The translations under genes and the position numbers were made by a program. From positions 6,856 to 34,194 of the forward strand of contig JAHBMJ010001199.1 of the NCBI GenBank assembly GCA_018398765.1: DNA of 27,339 bases, in the 5' to 3' direction. Below are positions 21,351-27,339 of the stretch, one piece after another; within the stretch, counting starts at the first letter, position 1; each line of letters starts with the position of its first letter. The notes below the pieces were generated by a model. That model saw only the letters and a list, made by a program, of their open reading frames with translations, had not been told where the DNA came from and searched no databases. Origin of the DNA: Chromera velia. Taxonomy: Eukaryota > Sar > Chromeraceae.

Positions 21351-21843
21351 ATGTGGAAACGCTTTTGCGTGTGCCGTCTTATTTTTTTCAAAAAAATGTG
21401 CACGATCAACTGAATTCAGGCAACGTCTCCAAGAAATGTGGAACCGCCCAGTGGTCCTCTCTATTGTGGTCAAGCCGTTGCAACGGAGCCAAAAACGAAA
21501 ATGATCAGAAGAATACGTCTTCAAATGACAGTCTTGCTAGAGCACGCTATTCAAGTTCGATTCATGCATCAGTGACTCGACCAGTAATCAATATATATTA
21601 GTATACTATATAGTTAAAAATGCGCGCAGCAATTAAATGTGATATTAAGTGATAATATTTTAGAGTAAAAAAGCGAATTCAACTGCAACAAAGTTAATCA
21701 ATGGGGCAAGATAATCGCCGATCGAGATGTATGAAGCTTTAAAGCGTGCCGCGGGAGCCAAACCAGGGTTTATTCACTTAAAAAAACAAAAACTTTTCAG
21801 CTTCTAGCAATTTAATCAAAAAATCATTAAAACTTATTCTGAA
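21351..21843. other. 3' flank of the Era gene, transition to AT-rich DNA
   Basis: The first 200 bases resemble the genic composition and probably include the 3' UTR. From about 21590 the sequence turns AT-rich. No gene is recognised; frames here are continuations of exon 14 in other registers. Confidence 0.4.
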
Positions 21844-22284
21844 CCCTATAAGTTTGAGTAATTTAAAGTAGTTTAGAGTAATTTAGCTTAGTAATTTAAA
21901 GTAATTTAGAGTGATTTAAAGTAATTTATAATAATAAACTAAAGTAATTTAGAAAGCTAAATTACTTATTTTGGTCAAACTTTGGAGGTCGATTTCTCGT
22001 AAACCATAAAGAGTTAGACGTTCAAACTAACGTTTAAACTAACTATGGACTTCTAAGCACTATTAGTTTGAACGTCTAACTCTTTATGGTCCATTAGGAA
22101 TCGACTTCCAAAGTTTGAGTCAGTTTGAGTCACTGTTTAACCAAAATTAGTAATTTAGCTTTCCAAATTACTTTAGTTTACTATTATAAATTACTTTAAA
22201 TTATTGTAAATTACTTTAAATTACTAAGATAAATTACTCTAAATTAGTTTAAATTACTCATATAAATTACTCAAACTTGCAGGG
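21844..22284. mobile_element. 441-bp AT-rich fold-back (long inverted repeat) element
   Basis: The left arm from about 21844 and the right arm ending at about 22284 are inverted copies over roughly 180-215 bases. The innermost 26 bases (22004-22029 with 22064-22089) pair perfectly around a 34-base loop. Outer arms are built of AATTTA/TAAAG words with scattered mismatches and an insertion of about 20 bases in the right arm. The ends read CCCT..AAGTTTGAGTAA and its complement. No coding capacity and no clear target duplication were found. A non-autonomous DNA element is most likely. Confidence 0.8.
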
Positions 22285-22599
22285 AATGTCAATCTGGAAA
22301 TGCATAAATTGAATTGTAGTATTAAATTGAGGCGGTTAAAGCCAGTGAGCCACCACTTAAGCTCTGGCCAACCACGGGGCATGACATGCAATGTTGGTTT
22401 ATTAACCTAGTACATTGACTCATTCATATACGACAATACGAAATCATGCTAATTTGGTTAGACACTCATCTACCACCCTCATACCCACCAGAGGCTGAAA
22501 CAACGATATAAGAGCGATCACCTCTCAAACTTTCTTTTCACTCTCCCCCACTCCCTTACCAGCTGAAGCTACCACCTATTGCGCAATTTCCACATGTTT
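22285..22599. other. no gene recognised
   Basis: Between the fold-back element and the retrotransposon remnant. A plain stretch without long frames, terminal repeats or a recognisable RNA gene. Confidence 0.3.
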
Positions 22600-24280
22600 C
22601 TTAATGGGCGCGCGCTCTTTTATTCTATAGATGATTTTATTAAGCTGCCGTCTGTCCTTATCTGTATCCGCATATTCCGTGAGCAGATGGATCTCACCAC
22701 GAACTTTTCTGCCAGCTCCCCTGCAACGGCTGCATATAACCATGCACCTGTCATCGCTCTTAGGAGAGGGCAGATGTTTATAGAGGATTTAAAAAGACAA
22801 GGAGACAGCGTGAATATATGCAGATCGTTTCCTGTATCTGATGGACGTGACTGCCATTTCCTTTCTGCAAGAAAGAGCATGAAGGGCCTCTGTCTAGAGA
22901 GGTTCTCTCTTTGAAAATCAGTGAGGGTAGCAAGAGGATAGAAAATTCTGTCTCTATTCCTGCTGTCTTCTTGTCTTCTAGCCCATTTACCAAGCCATTG
23001 ATTCGTCTCGATTTTGCAACAGTGTCACGCCTCTTTCCGTTTGAATTTTCCTTTCTTTTTTAGCTTTTCTTGGCGTAGCTCATCTGTGTCTGCCAGGAGA
23101 GAACTGACAGTGTCAAGGGGCACAGCCAGACGCTTGGTGGAGGAGACAAAGGGAGCATAAGAACCAGTGATGCAGGCCTCCCATACAGCCATGGGCAACG
23201 CGCGTTCTATAGATTTAAGAGACTAAAACTTTAAGAAGCTGGCTACTTGTTTTGCAAGCAAACAACTGAAGGGTTCCAAACCAAAAGAGTGGAGAGACGG
23301 GGAAACAAAAGAGTTATGAGAAAAACCAAATAACCAGCGAACAAAACGGAGTTGCAATGCATCAAGACATTAAATATCTGACTGCCTGAGAAGGAGGGCT
23401 TCAAGACCATACAAACATTGCAACGGGCACCCAAAGGGCTTTGAACAGTTGAATTCGAGAAAAAATGAGAAACAAAACCAATTGAAGAAAGAGTTCTAAA
23501 TACACCCCCCAGAGCCCTTTCTGCCGACTTAATTCTTGCTTTCACAGTAATTGTTTTAGATAGATCCCCCCATTTAAAAATCTAGTTGCCGAGCTGTATT
23601 TGTATTTATCAACATGCTCAACTGGCCTTCAGAATTTATTAAAAATAAAAGGGGAAGCGGGCTTAATGAGAGGATCAGGGGAAGAAAGTCGAAGAATTTT
23701 TATTTTTTTCAAGTTTGCTGTGAGACCGTGCTCATTGCAGTATGCCTCGAGGCGCCGGAGTCTTTTTTGCAAGTCTGCAGCGCTGTGGGCAAACAACACA
23801 AGGTCATCAGCATATCCAATGCTCTCTATCAAAGCTTTGGAAAGCTCGACAAGTTCTAAAACGCTAGCCAAAACGCTTTTTTCTTCATTACTGTCCGGCT
23901 GTTGGTTCTCAGAGCTGAGGGCTTTGTGCAAGTTGTTTATAAACAGAAGAAAAAGAAGAGAAGAAATTAAGAGGATCACCCTGCTTCATGCCCGCTCCCT
24001 CCGACAAGCACTTGTCTCCCCCATCAACCCTTGCTGTGACATTAGAGTACATGGAATGAATCATATATATAGATATCTGCCTGGCTGACCTCTTCATTCT
24101 TAAGTCTTTCTAACATTTTCTCTTTGGGCACTGTATCAAAGGCTTTGGAGAAGTTGACAAACGCTGCAATGAGGGGTTTCTTTTTGTACTTTAATAGACT
24201 GAAGAATGAGAGAAGAGAGAGATCTAGGTCATCAGCGTATCCAATGCTCTCTATCAGAGCTTTGAAAAGCATACATTAGC
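22600..24280 (-). pseudogene. decayed non-LTR (LINE-type) retrotransposon reverse transcriptase
   Basis: On the - strand, in gene order, lie: an isolated YADDL block (about 24265-24220); an RT finger motif FVNFSKAFDTVPKEK (about 24175-24100); the block GMKQGDPL (about 23990); LLFLLFINNLHKAL in a shifted frame (about 23970-23925); YADDLVLFAHS with downstream thumb-like sequence ending NLKKIKIL (about 23830-23690); and KARIKSAERALGGVFRTL (about 23540-23490). Further weakly recognisable pieces run down to about 22600. These are the ordered motifs of LINE reverse transcriptases, which copy element RNA at a nicked target. The frame is broken at least between GDPL and LLFLLF, and stops separate the blocks, so it is inactive. 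No endonuclease domain is visible in the window. Confidence 0.8.
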
Positions 24281-25140
24281 AGTAGCTATCCACGGTTTTT
24301 GGGTGCGTGCGTAGGTGGATAGCCGGCACCGCATGGCCATCAGCTTAGCAGAAGTGCGTACGTGACCGTGCAGCGGGGCGCGAGCCTGCATATGCCTTTT
24401 TAGAGGTTGCGTGCATGCCTGTGCCTAGTCTGGCTAGGGGTAAAACGCTCCATTCAACATCGTAAATCATCAGAACTAGCGCCTCTGTCCATCAGATGTC
24501 TTCTTCTTCCATAAATTTATGAAGTTCTTTTCAAATGCTTCTGTGCGTTTCAGGTAGAGGGGCGCTAGCTGCTGCTAAGCTTGGTCGGCGTCGTCGGACT
24601 GTGATCTACTGCGGAGAAAGCGGCCGTGGGGTAGTAAAGCCTTTTCCCTATTCAACTGGGGGAGACCGTCTCTTCACTATTCTTACAAAACCTGTCTTTA
24701 GCGTTGGTGCCGTGACCGTCACGTGGGGAGAGCGGTGGCTTGGGGCATGCGTATTAGACCGTGTTAGATATTTTAGGGAGCGTTCGGCCACTGTCGTCAT
24801 GCTTTCATCGCGGCTGCTTGAGACAACGAGGGACGTTAAAGCAGGATGTAGCTTAGCCAGCTCTACTTAGAGATGTGGTGGAATGAACAACTGAAAGAAT
24901 GTTGCGAGTTCAGAGCTAGGCGTTCAGTCAGCTAGCGACTCACGTTTGTAGCTAGGTTTTTCTGGAGGTCTTGGTCTCAATGGGATAGATTCCGCCTCTG
25001 CCTGAGGCTCTACCTTAACTGTTAACGAGCTTGGTCGTGAACTTTCTTCTTTTTCCCATTGATCAAAGTCTATAAGCTAAAGCTGTTCATCAAGCAGCTG
25101 AACATCTTTTTGGACTTTATGGTGGTATTTGATCAGTAGT
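24281..25140. other. unassigned region with a 9-bp stem hairpin
   Basis: A perfect inverted repeat GCTATCCAC/GTGGATAGC (24285-24293 and 24315-24323, loop of 21) lies right at the upstream edge of the retrotransposon remnant. A 111-codon + frame at 24535-24870 shows no known motif. Composition is mixed, CTAG-rich and unlike the genic part of the window. No gene can be supported. Confidence 0.3.
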
Positions 25141-25152
25141 CGGTCGCCTGTC

Positions 25153-25535
25153 CCTTGAAAGTTTGCCGCAGGGATCCATTAAGGGTTTTCGTTACCTAGT
25201 GGATAGTCCTTCTACCGGACTTTGTACCTATTACACCTTTTATCAAAATCTAAGATCTCTTCAATCTCCCAGTCCGAGTCCGCTTCTGAGTCCATTTCTA
25301 CATTAGCTTGAAACTGCCGCGCGTTAACCCTAGGTTCTGGGTTGACCAATCCTCCTTTGGCTCTTAAGTATTGGCCAAGCAGATCGGCCTCCCCCAAAGC
25401 CGGTGCTTGGTAGTCAAACCCGGCCATCCACCGAATTTCCTGAACGTTCATCACTTTGACCTGTTCGTTCACCCACTTCTGCTGTAGTTCACGGGCTGCT
25501 TGGTTGGTTTCTTTTTTATACGGCTGGAGACTCAC
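25153..25535 (-). pseudogene. broken ORF with C-terminal chromodomain-like segment
   Basis: A 107-codon frame (25535-25212) ends DSDWEIEEILDF..RYKVR and then meets TAG at 25214-25212. Reading on in the same frame gives KDYPLGNENP, a TAA (25181-25179) and WIPAANFQG. Together this has the layout of a chromodomain: acidic strand with EIEEIL, Y-x-V-R/K-W core, and an N-P-x-W block. The core Trp position is occupied by the stop, one base change from TGG. Chromodomains bind methylated histone tails and occur at the end of chromovirus integrases as well as in host proteins. No integrase core is visible upstream, so the parent type is unknown. Confidence 0.5.
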
Positions 25536-25711
25536 GAGAGATGGGATTCTGTGTTCATCTCGAAACCATGCTGACGACTCGGGTGGAAAGACTACCTCCA
25601 GCCTAGAGCCTAGGACATAATCCGGTGAGAAATGAATATCAGACTACAATAGATAGCTATCAATTTAGTAGACCTGTTTCACGATCTGGTCCCGAAAAGA
25701 TTGGAACGTTG

Positions 25712-26622
25712 CTAATACATGAGCGTGCGGGGAACATTGATGATCCACTCTTGTTGGGACTCAAAGAGCCGGACCAGGCTTTTAAGCTTATAGTCGCTGA
25801 ATAAGTCGAAAAGTAGCCATTCTAAATAATCCAACCGCGTTTGCGTGACCCCCGACGGAAACACTAGGATACAGATGATATTGAAACCCCACGGATAACA
25901 CAAGTAGTACTGGTCTAGTCTATGGTCTGGGTTCTTTAACGTGCTACCAATTTTGATGAGCAAAGGAAACGCTAGGAATAGGTTTTCTACCGCGTAGAGA
26001 ATTGGACGGTTTACGTTGATTAGACATGCAATAGCTCCACCAGCAAGTATGACTTCTTTTTCTTTATTATGAAGGGCGGGGTGCATAGGCAATAAGCCAC
26101 GCGGTGCGAGCGTGCATGCATAATACTAGATTATGGAGATGCTCAGCGACCTGCCGGTCAAAGCACAAAAGGTCGGCGTTTTTGTTTCGTAGTAGAAACT
26201 CAAGGGAGCCACCGGTTTCAAAAATGTGGTGAGCGCCTCGCGCTAGTTTTTGAAGGCTGCAAAGTCCTGCTAGTATTGAAGGAGATGCTAGTGGGGCAAT
26301 GGTATCAAAGTTTAGGTTTTCCAGAAGCTGCGCTAGGACTACAGTTTGTACATGAACCCTCAGACGGGACTCGGTGATACGCTCCAGAAGCCCTTCATAT
26401 CGAAGAGGGGGAGGGGGACGGGAAAAGGCGGCAGTGGACCACACTTGGAGCTTGGAAAGCCCACAACCACCATCCACCTATGTGCACTAATATTTGTACA
26501 CAGTATAAAATGCCCGTAGCTTGGAGGCCACGCTCTAGTGCCATACTAGGAAAAGGCTCTATTAGGTCTACCAAGGCATCATCTAGTAAACTTTCATCTA
26601 GCACATCTAGCAGGCTTATCAA
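25712..26622 (-). other. cluster of overlapping degenerate ORFs, function unknown
   Basis: Three - strand frames follow each other with short overlaps: 26622-26395 (75 codons), 26477-26067 (136 codons) and 26092-25712 (126 codons). Their residue use (Leu-rich, few low-complexity runs) looks more protein-like than the shadow frames elsewhere. That would fit one coding region broken by two frameshifts, possibly the upstream part of the same element as the chromodomain fragment. I recognise no motif in it. Confidence 0.3.
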
Positions 26623-26959
26623 ATCGGCTTATCGAAGCCTCGATAATTTTAAGTGCTAGTGGTTATAAACGGTACAAGGTGAAAAGGGATAACTAGACTG
26701 CTCGTGGGATGGTGATGGCCTAAGAAATCAGCGATAAGCGCCCGAGTGGTCAAAGGGAATATACGAGGCTGATCTTGAATAAACATTTTACGCTTTCAGC
26801 TTTTTTATCAATAACTGCCGTAATAGTACCGCTTGATTGGAGTGAATCAGATGCATAGCCATGCAGAGGCCCGCAGCACGCTTTGCAGATACCGTCGATA
26901 TCATCATACCGAAATGGTCTTTAGGATCAGGAGGTCCTAATTTAAGTCGAATTCTGCAT

Positions 26960-27339
26960 TCAGGATCCCGAAACTGCTATCCACCAGGCGTGAGCTTGAA
27001 AGGGTCCGTAGTAGTCTCTCCACTCTTTTTGGCTTACTACAGCCACGCGATCGTTGGTCACCTGTTTTGGGTATTCTCGACTCGCAAGAATGAAGAGCCA
27101 GTCGTGCCCTTCTCTGCAAGCTTTCTTGTACTCGCGGGAAACATCCAAGCAGCTCACAGCGCTCCCATGCTTGGCGTTCCAGCTTTCGCAAAAATATGCG
27201 CCTTGAGGGTTCGCAAGCCCCGTCGGCGGTCGCTTGACCATCGTGGCGAAGTCTCCTGCAGGTGCTCCCTTCGAATTCAGAAACACAGCAGTACATGCTC
27301 TCTTTGGACTCATCGGGTCTTGCCGCACTTCTTGACCCG
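26960..27339 (-). CDS. hypothetical protein, partial at the window edge
   Basis: This frame is open from the window edge to TGA at 26960 and has an ATG at 27313. It encodes about 120 residues including DWLFILASREYPKQ and KEWRDYYGPFQAHAWWI, which look like real folded-protein sequence. An almost equally long frame overlaps it in another register (27296-26937). No family is recognised. It may be a gene fragment, or part of a mobile element given its surroundings. Confidence 0.35.
   Translation of the reverse strand, partial: GQEVRQDPMSPKRACTAVFLNSKGAPAGDFATMVKRPPTGLANPQGAYFCESWNAKHGSAVSCLDVSREYKKACREGHDWLFILASREYPKQVTNDRVAVVSQKEWRDYYGPFQAHAWWIAVSGS

Noticed and set aside
22320-22380. Possible tRNA-like stretch around GGTTAAAGCC...GGCCAACC
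   Set aside because: No cloverleaf with proper arm lengths or a TTC-loop sequence could be formed.
1-27339. CRISPR array, bacterial operon or prophage
   Set aside because: No regular spaced repeats are present; spliced genes and eukaryotic retroelements rule out a prokaryotic reading.

Overview
The window is nuclear DNA of a unicellular eukaryote. Three intron-dense protein genes can be rebuilt exon by exon with phase matching: 9, 14 and 13 introns. The gene set is a membrane-anchored pepsin-type protease resembling those of Apicomplexa, a folate-biopterin-transporter (FBT) family carrier and an organellar Era GTPase. Together with the pyrimidine-rich introns and a TGCATGCA promoter motif, this suggests an alveolate of the chromerid/apicomplexan lineage. 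A chromerid alga such as Chromera velia is my best guess; this is inference and was not tested by any search.

Layout. Bases 1-470 are 5' flank. Bases 471-5531 (+) hold a 10-exon aspartic protease (461 aa) with both catalytic motifs. Bases 5532-8229 separate two convergent genes and include an AT-rich island at about 6770-7330. Bases 8230-14988 (-) hold a 15-exon FBT/MFS transporter (718 aa) with an acidic central loop and a long polar C-terminal tail. Bases 14989-15724 are a divergent promoter region. Bases 15725-21350 (+) hold a 14-exon Era-type GTPase (about 504-527 aa) with all G motifs and a C-terminal KH-like region. From about 21.4 kb the DNA becomes repeat territory: a 441-bp fold-back element, a decayed non-LTR retrotransposon on the - strand, a broken chromodomain ORF, and unassigned degenerate ORFs up to the edge.

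The three genes have no obvious shared pathway: an endomembrane protease, a membrane transporter and a mitoribosome-assembly GTPase. The FBT and Era genes share one upstream region and may be co-regulated.

The most striking observation is a 245-bp miniature inverted-repeat element with an exact 8-bp target duplication. It lies inside the last coding exon of the Era gene, and its right end supplies a new splice acceptor that keeps the reading frame and even the exon length. Three independent 41-49 bp duplications each straddle a splice junction (one in the protease, two in Era). The introns also share unusual splice signals: GTNNG donors with no preference for A at +3, and GCAG acceptors.
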